Part shown: piece after piece, positions 1-10,286 of the stretch | How the letters are laid out: each line of letters begins with the position of its first letter | Position numbering within the stretch: the stretch's first letter is position 1 | Origin: Inonotus obliquus | Taxonomy: Eukaryota > Basidiomycota > Agaricomycetes > Hymenochaetales > Hymenochaetaceae | Direction of reading: 5' to 3' | NCBI GenBank assembly: GCA_032164295.1 | Contig: JAJHTX010000010.1 | Coordinates: 620,001 to 684,000, forward strand | Length of the DNA stretch: 64,000 nt | Notes under the pieces: generated by a model | Databases searched by the model: none | What the model was told of the DNA's origin: nothing | The model's input: only the letters and a program-made list of their open reading frames with translations | Made by a program: the position numbers and the translations under genes

Positions 1-1293
1 GGCCGATGACGTCTCAAATCCTCGTGCAACGTGTGCCATTTAGGTACAATGATCGGATATGCATGGCGATTCCTTGAAAGATCTGTACTTGGCAAGAACG
101 TCTGTTCAAATCGTTTGCCACAGCCGCGGCATGTCGAGCAAAGCACATTGACAGATTGACTCATGGGTGCGTTGACGTTACGAAAGGGGATACCACAAGC
201 ATCCGAAGGAGGGAGATAAACGGGACACCAGAGTGAAGGGTCACTATGCGGACGACCCTCGCGAGCAATAATCTCTCGAAGTGCGTTCACCTCGTATGTG
301 AATGTGTGCGCGTAGGATAGAAATTCCCAGTACAGAACGAGGTGTGACTTAGAAAGAAGTGCTTGAGGGACGCATGCAATGTCTAGCGTTAAGCTGGTGT
401 CGATGCAGACAGATCTCTCGGTGTTCTTGTCTGTCAAGAATATTCCAACTCTTCCGGGCTCGGTGTTCAGCCGGACAAGACCCCCGCGAAGCTCGTCCTG
501 CGTCATTGAGGAGAAAGGTTCATAAACGCGCGGTATCATAAACTCGCTGACGAGGTTGAATTCGGCATGATTCTCAGAGTAAGATAGGAGGAGCAAATCG
601 CAACGCGTTGGATTTGGATGTCTAAAGGCTGAATATTCAGAACTACCCTTCAATTGAGATGACGAACTGAGTCCAGTCGGACAGAGTGACTTACGAGGAG
701 AACTCAAGCATAATCTCAATCGTTTGTATACGGCCACCCGGAAGCTCATATGTACTCTCAGAGTCATCGCAGGGCTTCCATCGTGCCAGTTTTGCACTAT
801 GTTGGACCCGCAACGCCTCCAAAAATCGCCCCTCGGTTGTCCAGCAGCTCAAGACGTTGAGAGCATCGTAAACCAACAGGTGGCGAGAACCCGGAAGAAA
901 AGTAAAGTAGGTGATAATACGATGGTCTGGGAAGGTGATCTTGATAGATTGCCTGCGAGGATAGACATTGGGTTCCGCCCAACCCTTTGCAATCCTTTGC
1001 GCGCGTAGACAGGCTCCGATGACAAAATCTAGGGGTAGATCAAGAGCTTGGGTGGCCGTGAATGGCAGAGGACGTGACCTCGAAACACTCTCCGCAACTT
1101 GCAACCAGGTGGTTCTCTCATTCCTAAGAGGCTTGAATTTGCGACATACCTGTTATGATGGTCAGGAATTTGATGATATTGGTCATGGAACTGAATATCA
1201 ACTTACAGAACTCAGGGCAAGAACATCATACGGCAATATGCATGAAGCGATGAGCTGAATAACATCAAAAGGGAGTCCCGTCAGCGACCGCAT
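1..1293 (-). CDS. F-box domain protein, partial at the left window edge
   Basis: Three exons join in phase: 1293-1207, 1149-695 and 642 to the window edge. The first 29 residues start MRSLTGLPFDVIQLIASC, an F-box opening (LP-hydrophobic run). Exon 2 continues the F-box pattern (LSSVCRKFKPLRNERTTWL), then SRPLPFTATQALDLPL, a layout common in agaricomycete F-box proteins. Such proteins are usually substrate receptors of SCF ubiquitin ligases; the substrate is unknown. The second half carries no recognised repeat. Near the edge there is a CRGCGKRF stretch followed by spaced histidines that could be a degenerate zinc-binding site, which is inference only. The start was chosen because this ATG directly precedes the F-box. 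The C terminus lies outside the window. Confidence 0.75.
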
Positions 1294-1957
1294 TCACTGT
1301 TTTCTGTGGGTCAGTATTTGACGCGAGCCTCCTGGTCGAATGTATGCAAGTACTGTTCACGTTCAGTACAGGGGGGGAATCTTACGATTGCCTCCTGAAA
1401 TCACGTGCTGCCTTTCTTCCTGTGTCGGCCAAACTCCTGTATTTCTTTCACTTCCACTTTACACAAGGTGCGTCGTTGAGGAACGCTGTGATGGGCCAGG
1501 ACGATCCTCCGTGCCAAGGAGAAGGTATGCATATAGAACTCCCGTCTTACATTGACAATGTGGTTGATTCGAACCTTTAGCTTGCAGTTTGCAAGCCTGC
1601 CTGAACAGAAACACCTATTCGCCAGAGAAGTGCGATAAGTACGTCAGGAATCTGTACGAATGCTGTCGGAAGATGTACAGGTCTACAGAGGGAAATGGAG
1701 ATTCGACCGCGTGCCCAAATGAACGAGTCGTAGAAAGGTGGTTGAAGAACCATGGTACTTGAATGACTAGTGAGCATTTTACAGTCACTATGTATTCTCT
1801 TTGTAAGTGTACTATGCAGCCTACTTATCTAACATCTGCGATGACGAGCTGTTATTCGAACCACAAAACTCTGCGTTTCCTTCGACTTCTGTGGTGTGTT
1901 GCACGTGACTATTGCCACGATTCGAATGCTGTAGCGTAACATCCGCTCGAGCTCAAC
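1294..1957. other. Intergenic spacer between divergent genes
   Basis: Shared upstream region of the F-box gene (leftward) and the cyclase gene (rightward). Short open frames on both strands (for example 1344-1580 on the plus strand) show no family motif or splice support. No gene is called. Confidence 0.5.
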
Positions 1958-2680
1958 ATGCACATTTTCGACCTATCACACAGGCTGGATGAAAACACAC
2001 AAGTATATCCTGGAGACCCTACGATCTCTTTGCACAAGGTCTCAACAATCAAGAACGATGGATACAATGTGACCAGGATCTCACTCGGGTCCCACAGTGG
2101 CACACATCTCGACGCACCGAGCCATTTCTTTGAGGATGGGAAAACCGTTGACCAGCTCGATCCTTCGCTCCTCATAGGTCCGGCCGTAATTGTGGATGTC
2201 CCGAACAAAAAGCCTTGTGAACGTATAACATGGGACGACCTTGTCCGCGCTGGCATTATTTCGCTCGTCCAAGGGCATCACATCTTACTCGTTCGGACGG
2301 GCTGGTCAAAGTACTGGAGGACCCCGTTATACCTCGATCATCCATTCTTGGACAGAGAAGTAGCACAGAAGCTGATCGATCTGCGAATACGCGTGCTCGG
2401 GGTCGATACTCTCAACCCAGATAAAACTGTGACGGACGGTACGGAGGGCGATTTTGGTGTACACGAGATAATGCTAGGATCAGGGGCGGTAATAGTCGAG
2501 AATCTGACGAACTTGGATGTTCTCCCGAACGATCACGTATATGTTAGTCTGTTGCCACTTGCATTCGCTGGTATGTCATGGCCACCTTGGTCGAGCTACA
2601 TAAACTGATAAGCAATGGGCTGACGTGTAGGCTGTGACGGTTCTTCCATTCGTGCTGTTGCATGGCTTCCGGGCTCATGA
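1958..2680 (+). CDS. Cyclase-family metal hydrolase (kynurenine formamidase-like)
   Basis: Two exons, 1958-2570 and 2631-2680, joined by a 60-nt GT-AG intron, give 220 residues, a normal length for the cyclase family (PF04199). Reading through the intron instead yields a false WPPWSSYIN tail. The diagnostic motif HSGTHLDAPSHF lies at residues 46-57. In this family its His46, His50 and Asp52 bind the metal and His56 is the likely catalytic residue. The C terminus CDGSSIRAVAWLPGS matches the usual end of the family. Members hydrolyse N-formylkynurenine or related amides and lactones; the substrate here cannot be told. There is no signal peptide, so it is probably cytosolic. It is the only intact member of a duplicated series; broken copies lie at 4774 and 6957. 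Confidence 0.85.
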
Positions 2681-3262
2681 CCGCAAATGAGACGTTCTGT
2701 GTCCCTTTGTCGGCACCCCCTCATGCAAACTGCGTGGATTGAATGATTATATACTGATTAACTTGTCTCCGATATGCTATGCATCGTTCAAAGTCGTGAC
2801 TCTATGAGAAAATATCTTAACATCGCTGAATATTGCTCCGAATTCGAGGAACCACCTATGTATTATTTTAGGTGCGTTCCTCTATACTTAAAAGCATTAA
2901 GTAGTAATGGCACTGTGAGCCTTTTCTTTTCTGAGCCTGAGCGAAGAAAACTTGCAGATCGGAAAATGAACTTCGTCTGCTTCCACATTTCATTTTTCCA
3001 GAACTCAATCGAATAAGCTCGTGAATTAGATATGGTCCTTCTAATTGCCAGAATTTTGATAATAAAGAACCAACTCGAATACAGAAGGCGAGGTAATATA
3101 TGCTAGCCAGTAAGACAACCTACCACTATCGAGGAAATTTGTGCTTTTCTTTCTCCATAGGTAATACATGTAAACCGAGTTTCAAGGTAGATGAATTTTA
3201 ACTGATGGTTCTGTGATGCTATCGACCCACGAATACCTCAGAAGAAAAAATATGTATTGTTT
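2681..3262. repeat. Spacer with downstream segment repeated in the duplication units
   Basis: It holds no convincing gene. A block starting near 2772 (GATATGCTATGCATCGTTCA) recurs near 5719 and 7461 at the equivalent place of the next two units. It is therefore part of the segmental duplication. Confidence 0.55.
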
Positions 3263-3881
3263 CTACCTCGCGTCTGCGAGTGCAAGTGCCTTTGCATAGT
3301 TCGCTTCATGTAACATGGAAACAAAGACACGTAGAATAGTTTCATCTGCACTTCCTTTCTCCTTCGCATTCTTCAGGGCCTCCTGTTCATCTTTAGCTTT
3401 GCTCTTTACTGGGTCTTCCGAGACCTCTACTTTTGCTTTTAGCCATTCCTCGTAACCAACAGCAAACTCTCTGTCTTTCTCCATTAATGTGTCTTTAAAC
3501 GCGTTCAAATGGTTTCCATTGATCTCGATATTGCCTACGGCATCGCGCAAGTCGTTGAGCCACTCGTCCCATTCAAGATTGAATTCGAGTACGTCTCCCC
3601 TGTTAATGACTGCATCGATATCATTCATAAATCTTTGTTTATCTTCTTTTGCCTTGGCAACTAGTTTCTTGCTGGGGTCGTCGCCGTCAGAGGGACTCAA
3701 AATCGTCAACAGAGTAAGTTTGCTTGTGCGTACAATAAGTCTAGGGAGAAGGAACCAAAAATACTCACGCCGGTACTACCGTCGGAGACTTGCTCTGAGC
3801 ACCATGCTGTTGGGCAGACGAGTTGTGATCTTCGGTTTTGCCAGGAACACTTGATTGTTTCGAGCTTGGTTTGAAAGGCAT
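3263..3881 (-). CDS. Unrecognised charged helical protein, tandem family copy 1
   Basis: Two exons (3881-3769 and 3695-3263) with a 73-nt phase-2 intron give 181 residues. I do not recognise the family. Exon 1 encodes a short polar, basic, probably disordered leader (MPFKPSSKQSSVPGKTED). Exon 2 is rich in Lys, Asp and Glu and looks all-helical, with the family signature LMEKDREFAVGYEEWL. There is no signal peptide or membrane segment. The start is the first ATG after an AGGATTTTC block found in all four copies. A start at position 3709 would need TTG and is rejected. An upstream TATA box and a conserved 21-nt element suggest real transcription. The protein is closest to copy 2 in length and intron length. 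Confidence 0.65.
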
Positions 3882-3966
3882 TCCGAAAATCCTTGTTGTT
3901 GGTTGTGGTACAGCTTTTGGACGAGGATATCTGCTTGGGTTTGGGAGTCTGGGTCTGGAAGGCGAG

Positions 3967-4010
3967 CTTTTATAGATTTTGAAAAGGGTGCAATGTACTT
4001 TGCGCATTAC
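3967..4010 (-). promoter_or_regulatory. Conserved promoter of copy 1 (TATA box plus 21-nt block)
   Basis: On the minus strand a TATAAAAG box (3974-3967) lies about 90 nt before the ATG. Just upstream is a block reading GCAATGTACTTTGCGCATTAC on the plus strand (3990-4010), which recurs before all four family copies. Confidence 0.55.
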
Positions 4011-4425
4011 ATAATATTGCTAACTAACGCCACCGTGACCTTTGCTTTTCGTACTCTTGCTAGTGCCACAGTCACTCGTGGCGTGGCGTGGAAAGTTGAT
4101 CATTGTAGCAGATTCGAATACTTCTGGGAAGCTATTTCAGTTCTATTCTGTATCATTCTGAATGAAGATGATTAGCTCCATGGGAAATACAGTACTCGAG
4201 GGTTGAGTAAGTGAAACATTCTCTGTTGTCATCCAATATTGCCTATTACACGCTTTGCGCATATGCCACAGTCACTAGGCTCGAATCAAGTGGCGTCACG
4301 GTAGCTCACACTTCAGCAGGGGGCAGAGCTTCCTCGCCATTCCTTTGCCTGATCGGTAGCGATGGTATCTCGGTAATCGAGAAGGCAGAGACCTTCCCTT
4401 CTGGAGAGTCTGGCTGGAAAGTGAT

Positions 4426-4629
4426 TTGGAAAGAGGAGGTACCATTGATAGTGTTGCTGACGTCTGGTCCTGGACCACAAGATCCTGGGACCGACCCTGG
4501 ACCTCCGACCGGACTGATGTCCAGTCCAATGGGTACAAGAAGGAATTTGTGACCGTATGGTCTGGTCCCGTTCCTGATATGGACACTCTACCAGACCAGA
4601 ATTTCACCGTGAAGGTGTCCTACCACTGA
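4426..4629 (+). other. Small open frame, possible gene remnant inserted in unit 1
   Basis: A 67-codon plus-strand frame ends VWSGPVPDMDTLPDQNFTVKV and a few more residues. The composition looks coding, but I recognise no family. Sequence from about 4441 to 4640 is missing from the matching place in units 3 and 4, so it may be a fragment of another gene carried into unit 1. Confidence 0.25.
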
Positions 4630-4773
4630 GGTACTTTTTCGTCCGCATTCAGAGGATGTTCATTTCTGTACAGACAGAATACATCTTCAGCCCCCCAAAT
4701 TTAGAAGGTGATTTGCATGCCTCATTGGGTACAACTGAGTCGATCGACCGTCAGGTTACCCATCTGTAAGATT

Positions 4774-5353
4774 GTGCACATCTCGACGCAACGAGCCATT
4801 TCTTTCAAGATGGGAAACCCGTTGACCAGCTCGGTTCTTCGCTCCTCATAGGTCCGGCCATAATCGTGGATATCTCGGACAGAAGCCTTGTGAACGTATA
4901 ACATGGGACGACCTTGTCCGCGCTGGCATTTTTTCGCTCGTCCCAGGGCATCATATTTTAAACGTTCGGGCGGGCTGGTCAAAGTACTGGAAGACCCCGT
5001 TATATCTCGAGCATCCATTCTTGGACAGAGAAGTGGCGCAGAAGCTGATTGATCTGGGAATACGCGTGCTCGGGGTCGATACTCTCAACCCAGATAAAAC
5101 TGTGACGGACGGTACGGAGGGCGATTTTGGTGTACACGAGATAATGCTAGGATCAGGGGCGGTAATAGTCGAGAATCTGACGAACTTGGATGTTCTCCCG
5201 AACGATCACGTATATGTTAGTCTGTTGCCACTTGCATTCGCTGGTATGTCATGGCCACCTTGGTCGAGCTACATAAACTGATAAGCAATGGACTGACATG
5301 TAGGCTGTGACGGTTTTTCCATTCGTGCTGTTGCATGGCTTCCGGGCTCATGA
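4774..5353 (+). pseudogene. Cyclase-family gene fragment, unit 2
   Basis: It aligns with the intact cyclase from the HSGTH motif onward. The first 48 or so codons, including the start and the first metal-ligand histidine, are absent. A small deletion shifts the frame near 4879 (GACAGAAGCC against GAACAAAAAGCC). From 5021 the frame is again almost identical to the parent (MDREVAQKLIDLGIRVLGVD), and the intron and terminal exon are retained. The lost active-site start and frame shift make a working enzyme very unlikely. Confidence 0.8.
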
Positions 5354-5448
5354 CAGCAAATGAGACGTTCTGTGTCCCTTTTGTCGGCACCCCCTCACGC
5401 AAACTGCGTGGATTGAATGATTATATACTGATTAACTTGTCTCCGATA

Positions 5449-5717
5449 CAGTCATGGACCGGTCCTTGAGACACCCCCTTTGCCACACAACTTCAAAACA
5501 CTTTTATACTCTAAAAATTGTGAATATATGTGTAAATATGCATGATTTATTGTCAGAAAAATGGTATATGTCCGTGCCATAGTTGTGAAGTTACATCTCA
5601 GAAACTGTTTTTTTGGTAGTGACCTGCACCCATTAGAAACTTTTCCGCGCAATTACACAGCACAAAATGAAAATGCGGAATTAAAGTGTACTATTACTGA
5701 CGACCGGTCCGTGACTG
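5449..5717. mobile_element. 269-bp TA-flanked MITE (Tc1/mariner-type)
   Basis: The ends are inverted repeats: CAGTCATGGACCGGTCCT at the left, and CAGTCACGGACCGGTCGT when the right end is read in reverse, 16 of 18 matching. The element is flanked by TA on both sides (5447-5448 and 5718-5719). The paralogous empty sites in unit 1 (CTCCGATATGCTATGC) and unit 3 carry a single TA. That is the expected footprint of a Tc1/mariner-class insertion after the duplication. No transposase frame is present, so it is non-autonomous. Confidence 0.85.
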
Positions 5718-5767
5718 TATGCTATGCATGGTTCAAAGTCGTGACTCTATGAGAAGATATCTCGATA

Positions 5768-6377
5768 TCATTTCCGGATCCGAGTTTTCCACGAACAAAC
5801 ATAGAGATGAAATTCCATTTCATCTGGATGTTTTTCCTTCCGGGCCTTTCTTAGGACATTTAGTTCATCTACGGCTTTGCTCTTTCTTGGGTCTTTCGGG
5901 TCGTTTCTTATCTTATCTAGCCAGTCACAATATTCGATGAGAAACTCTTTGTCTTTTTCCATTAGTATGTTTGTAGACTCATTAAAATTGTCTTCATTAA
6001 TTTTGATTCCCCTTATGTCATCGCGCCATTCGTTGAGCCTACTGACCCAAGTCGTACTGAAACCGAGTACGCCTTGCCTGTCAATGAGTTCTTTGAGATC
6101 GTTGATAAATTGTTGTTTATCTCTTTTTGCCTTGTCAAGTCGTACCTTGCTGGGGTCGTCGTCTGAGGAACTCAAACTCAACAGTGGACCATATGATCAA
6201 TTATTTCTTTCTGTGAGTACTATAGGAGGACGAAGGAACCAATACTCACGCTAGTATTTCCGTTTCAGGCGTGGAATTTCTGCTTCCATCTCCAAATTGA
6301 GCGTGACAGTCAAGCTCTTTGCTAGGCTTGCGGTGCTTGTCCCCCTTGGTCCCTGATTTCGAGTCTTTCGGAGCCAT
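5768..6377 (-). CDS. Unrecognised charged helical protein, tandem family copy 2
   Basis: Two exons (6377-6250 and 6176-5768) and a 73-nt phase-2 intron, exactly the intron length of copy 1, give 178 residues. Exon 1 gives a basic leader (MAPKDSKSGTKGDKHRKPSK). Exon 2 carries DKQQFINDL and the signature LMEKDKEFLIEYCDWL. Nearer acceptors leave stops in every frame, so the TTGAG acceptor shared by all copies is required. It has no recognised domain. Its 3' flank carries the MITE. Confidence 0.65.
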
Positions 6378-6478
6378 TATTATGGAAATCCTAGGTTGGT
6401 ATTGTGCTGTTGGTTGCGGTATAGTTTTTGTCTGACGATGTCTGCCTGCGCTTGGGAGTCTAGGTCTCGGAAGGCGAA

Positions 6479-6521
6479 CCTTTATAGATTTTGAAAAGGG
6501 CTGCAATGTACTTTGCGCACA
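6479..6521 (-). promoter_or_regulatory. Conserved promoter of copy 2
   Basis: The minus-strand TATAAAGG box (6486-6479) lies about 100 nt before the ATG. The GCAATGTACTTTGCGCA block follows from about 6503 on the plus strand, as in copies 1, 3 and 4. Confidence 0.5.
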
Positions 6522-6956
6522 TATATATTACTCGCTGTTTCCACCTTTGATCTCGGCATTCTGCATTTCGTACTTTCGGCGCTCGCAGGCTAGTGTCACA
6601 GTCGCCAGTGGTATGGAGAATCGATCATTGTGGCAGATTCCAATACTACTGAGCCGCTATTCAACTATAATCTCTTCTATATAATTCTGGATGATATGAT
6701 TTAGAAGAAGATGATCATTTCCTTGGGAATTCAGAACGCGCCAGTGGGTGAGTGAATGCAAAGTTCTCTGTTATCATCCATTATTACATGTTATACGCTT
6801 TGCACTTACGCCACAATCACTAGGCATGAACCAGGTGGCGTCGCGGTAGCTCAAGCATCAGCGGGCACAGAACTTCCTCGGCACCCCTTTGCCCGATTGG
6901 TACTGAGCCACAACAAGGTGTCGGTAATATAACCAAGAATCTCCAAATCGGACCTT

Positions 6957-7312
6957 GCTGGTCAAAGCGCTGAAAGACGCCGTTATATTCTTGGACAGAG
7001 AAGTAGAGCAGAAGCTGATTGATCTGGGCATACTCGCGCTCGGTGTCGATACTCTCAACCCGGATGAGACTGTGACGGACGGTACGGAGGGAGATTTTGG
7101 TGTGCACGAGATAATGCTAGGATCAGGGGCGACAATAGTTGAGAATCTGACGAACTTAGATGTTCTCCCGTAAATTTCAGTTTGTTGCCGCTTGCATTCG
7201 CTGGTATGTCGTGGTCGCCTTGGTCGAGCTACATAAACTGATAAGCAATGGACTGACATGTAGGCTGTGACGGTTCTTCCATTCGTGCTGTTGCATGGCT
7301 TCAGGCTCATGA
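6957..7312 (+). pseudogene. Cyclase-family gene fragment, unit 3
   Basis: It aligns with the second half of the intact cyclase (FLDREVEQKLIDLG, then TEGDFGVHEIMLGSGA). The entire metal-binding N-terminal half is missing. A short deletion removes the codons after LDVLP and leaves an early stop. The relic intron and final exon are still visible. It is more decayed than the unit 2 copy. Confidence 0.8.
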
Positions 7313-7537
7313 TAACTAATGAGACATTCTGTGTACCGTCGCCTTTTGTCGAGCACCAACAACTTCAGGGTAAACCTCTTGCAAGCAAGCTGCGTGGCTT
7401 TCCCTCCGATCGGCGTTACTTGTTATCAGACGAATAGTTATTTACTGATCGCCTATTTCCGATATGCTACACATGGTTCAAAGCCATGACTCTGAGAAAA
7501 TATCTTAATATCTCTGTATTGCTCCGAATTCGAGGAA

Positions 7538-8068
7538 CTAGCTATACATTATTTCAGGATTATTGACAATGGAAAGAAAGAAATGTAAATTTCGTTCCCC
7601 CTGCATGAACTTCATGTATTCAAGTTCATCAACTGCTGTGAGCCTTCTTGAGTCATTCTGATCTATTGATATATCTGTGGATATGCAATGTATCCAATCA
7701 AGATATTTGTTGATAAACTCTCTGTCCACCTCCATTAATTTCTTCCTAAACTCTTTTAGATTGTTTTCATTAATCTCAAACAACTTTATGCCATCGCGCA
7801 ATTTTCGGAGCTCTTTGCGGCATTCCTTACCGTCGCCGGAGCCTTCTCCACTTCTGGAGTTTATGACCTTATTAGCATCATCCACAAAAGTTTGTTTATC
7901 CTCTTCTGCCATGTGAATTTTGGAGTCGCCGGATAAGCTCAGTCTCGGCAGCGGTCTCCATTGTCCGTGAATACTATTGGTCTAGGACGAGGGAACCACT
8001 GGCAGCACTCACTCTAGTACTACCGTCTCAGGTGAGGAACTTCTTTCATGTATCCTTCTTGGAAACAT
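7538..8068 (-). CDS. Unrecognised charged helical protein, tandem family copy 3
   Basis: Two exons (8068-8013 and 7937-7538) with a 75-nt phase-2 intron give 151 residues. The leader is much shorter than in the other copies (MFPRRIHERSSSPETVVL). The body has EEDKQTFVDDANKV and the signature LMEVDREFINKYLDWI, in which the usual Lys after Glu is Val. It is the shortest copy. It could be a functional variant or the start of decay, though the reading frame is fully open. Confidence 0.55.
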
Positions 8069-8180
8069 TATTATTGAAATCCTGAGTTGGTCTTGTGATG
8101 TTGGTTGCGGTACAGTTTTTTGCTGAAGATACTATCCGCTTGGGTTTGGGAGTCTGGAACTCGGAAGGGGAGCCTTAAAG

Positions 8181-8226
8181 CCTTTATAAGTTTTTGAAAA
8201 GGGCTGCAATGTACTTTGCGCATTAC
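8181..8226 (-). promoter_or_regulatory. Conserved promoter of copy 3
   Basis: The minus-strand TATAAAGG box (8188-8181) is about 113 nt before the ATG. The full 21-nt block GCAATGTACTTTGCGCATTAC lies at about 8206-8226. Confidence 0.5.
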
Positions 8227-8826
8227 ATAATATTGCTTACTAACGCCACCTTTGCTTTTCGCGCTCCTACTACTAGTGTCGGAGTCTCGTGGCGTGGAGA
8301 ATCGGTCATTGTAGGCAGATTTCCAATACTCCTGGAACGCTGTTTCGATTCTATTGTATATCATTCTGAATGAAGATGATTACTTCCCTGGCCCAGAGAA
8401 TACAGTACTTGATGGTTGACTAAGAGTAAGTGCAAAGTCCTTTGTTATCATCCATTATTGTCTGTTACACGCTTTGCACATATGCCACAGTCACTAGGCT
8501 TGAATCAAGTGGCGTCACGGTAGCTCACACATCAGCAGGGGGCGTCACTCCTTTGCCTGATCGCGGTAGTGAGTCACAATGCTGATGGTATACTAGCTTT
8601 TCTCCATCTCAAACAATCCTCGCAGGTAATTCTGCTTTGAAATTAAGCGTAATCGAGAATCTCAGAGCCCAAATATCTTCCTTTCTCAGGGAGTGATTTG
8701 TAAAGAGGTATCGTTGTATCAAACAATTACAAATACATTTATTCTAGTGCCCGCTATATATATTTTGAATTGAAAAAAATGAACAGGTTAGGTGGGATGA
8801 GTCCTTTACAGCTACAACCATATATT

Positions 8827-9643
8827 TCATGTCTCTCGAGCTTGGTTCTTTCCTCCGAAAAGGAGATAATGCAAGATAGTTTCATCGTCACTTCGCTTCC
8901 TCTGCGCATTCTGTATTCTTCCTTTCTCGACTTCAATTTCTTTCCTTCTTTGGGCGGTGTCAGAATTTTTCACTTCTTTGTCTAGCCAATCTATATATCT
9001 GTTGAAAATTTCGCGGTCTTTCTCCATAAGTTTGTTTCTACTAGTAAACTCATTTCCATCAGTCTTGATTCCCTGTATGGAATCCTTCAAACTTTCGAGT
9101 TCACTTCTCCAATCATCATCAAATCTGAGCTCATTGCCCTTGCATTCGATGATGTATGCAGTGAGATGTCCGAGATATTTAATCTTATCTATTGTTGCCT
9201 TGTCAAGTTCTATTCTATGTTCGAGATAAGTATTAACATTATTATCTATTGTTGCCTCGTCAGGTTTTGGCGTCACGCGGTTGCCAGCACGGATGGTTCC
9301 TGAGGAGTCGTAAGAACTCGCATCTGACAGCACTGGACTCGCACTCCATGGTCTATTATTCGTTTGTAAGTACTATTATCACCTTCCTCGAGTCCAGATT
9401 CGCAAAATGCGATTGAAACGGAATGGATGGGGACGAAGGAATCAATACTCACCCTGGTGGTATTGCCGTCAGAGGTGTCGAACTTCCGCTTGTATACGTC
9501 ATGGGTTTCAGAGCGCCAAGCTTATTGGATGCACTACCACTGCTAGAAGTAGATCTGTGGCTAGACCGGCGCTTCTTCAAGTTCTTGGGCTTGTTGGTCT
9601 TGGGATTGGGAATTCGTGGGAAACCTGGGCGTTTTGGATCCAT
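8827..9643 (-). CDS. Unrecognised charged helical protein, tandem family copy 4
   Basis: Two exons (9643-9453 and 9337-8827) give 233 residues, the longest copy. The intron is 115 nt, against 73-75 nt in the others, but the phase (2) and the GAG acceptor are the same. The leader is strongly basic and includes KPKNLKKRRSSHRS, which could act as a nuclear localisation signal (inference). The body has the signature LMEKDREIFNRYIDWL and an extra N-terminal helical segment. No family is recognised. No cyclase relic accompanies it. Confidence 0.6.
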
Positions 9644-9730
9644 ACTGGAAATCCTTGGTCTTGGGCTGTTGCGTTACGGTTTTTGGCGCAGAAGATAGTA
9701 TCTGCTTGGGTATGGGACTCAGAGGGGCAG

Positions 9731-9777
9731 CCTTTATATAGATTTTTGAAAAGTGTGCAATGTACTTTGCGCATTGC
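9731..9777 (-). promoter_or_regulatory. Conserved promoter of copy 4
   Basis: The minus-strand TATATAAAGG box (9740-9731) is about 88 nt before the ATG. The conserved block (GCAATGTACTTTGCGCATTGC here) lies at about 9757-9777. Confidence 0.5.
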
Positions 9778-10286
9778 GTACTAACGCCACCGTGACCTTT
9801 GCTTTTCGTACTTTCGCTAGTGTCACAGTCGCTAGTGGCGTCGAGAGTCAATCATTGTAACAGATTCCAATACCTCTGGAACGCTATTCCAGTATATTCC
9901 GTGTCATTATGAAAGATAGATAGAAGGAAAGATGATTAATTCCCTGGCATGGGCATGGGACTACAGAACTTGGTGATTGAGTAAGCGCAAAGTTATCTGG
10001 TGTCGTCCATTATTGCGTGTTTACAAGCTTTGCACCTATGTCATAGGCCCGAATCAAGTGGCGTGCACACACCAGCAAGGGGGCTGGGGCAGAACTTCCC
10101 CAGCAGTCCTTTGCCTGGAGTAGCGAGCCACAACGCTGATGGTATCTCGGCGAATCTAATGAGCTCTTTGAACATAACCAAGAGTCTCCTACGACCCTCT
10201 TTTCTGGAGTGATTTGGGAAGAGGTGTCAAACCATCACGTATACATTGATTCTCGTGCTCACTATAGACTAGGTGGGATAAGTCCT

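Noticed and set aside
3489..3854. Plus-strand frame opposite family copy 1 (likewise 5877-6254, 7677-7916 and 8957-9229)
   Set aside because: These Ser/Leu-rich frames mirror the charged minus-strand proteins and lack their own splice or promoter logic. The minus strand has a conserved promoter and intron.
5452..5752. Frames over 5452-5752 as small genes
   Set aside because: They lie within the MITE and its flanks and have no coding signature.
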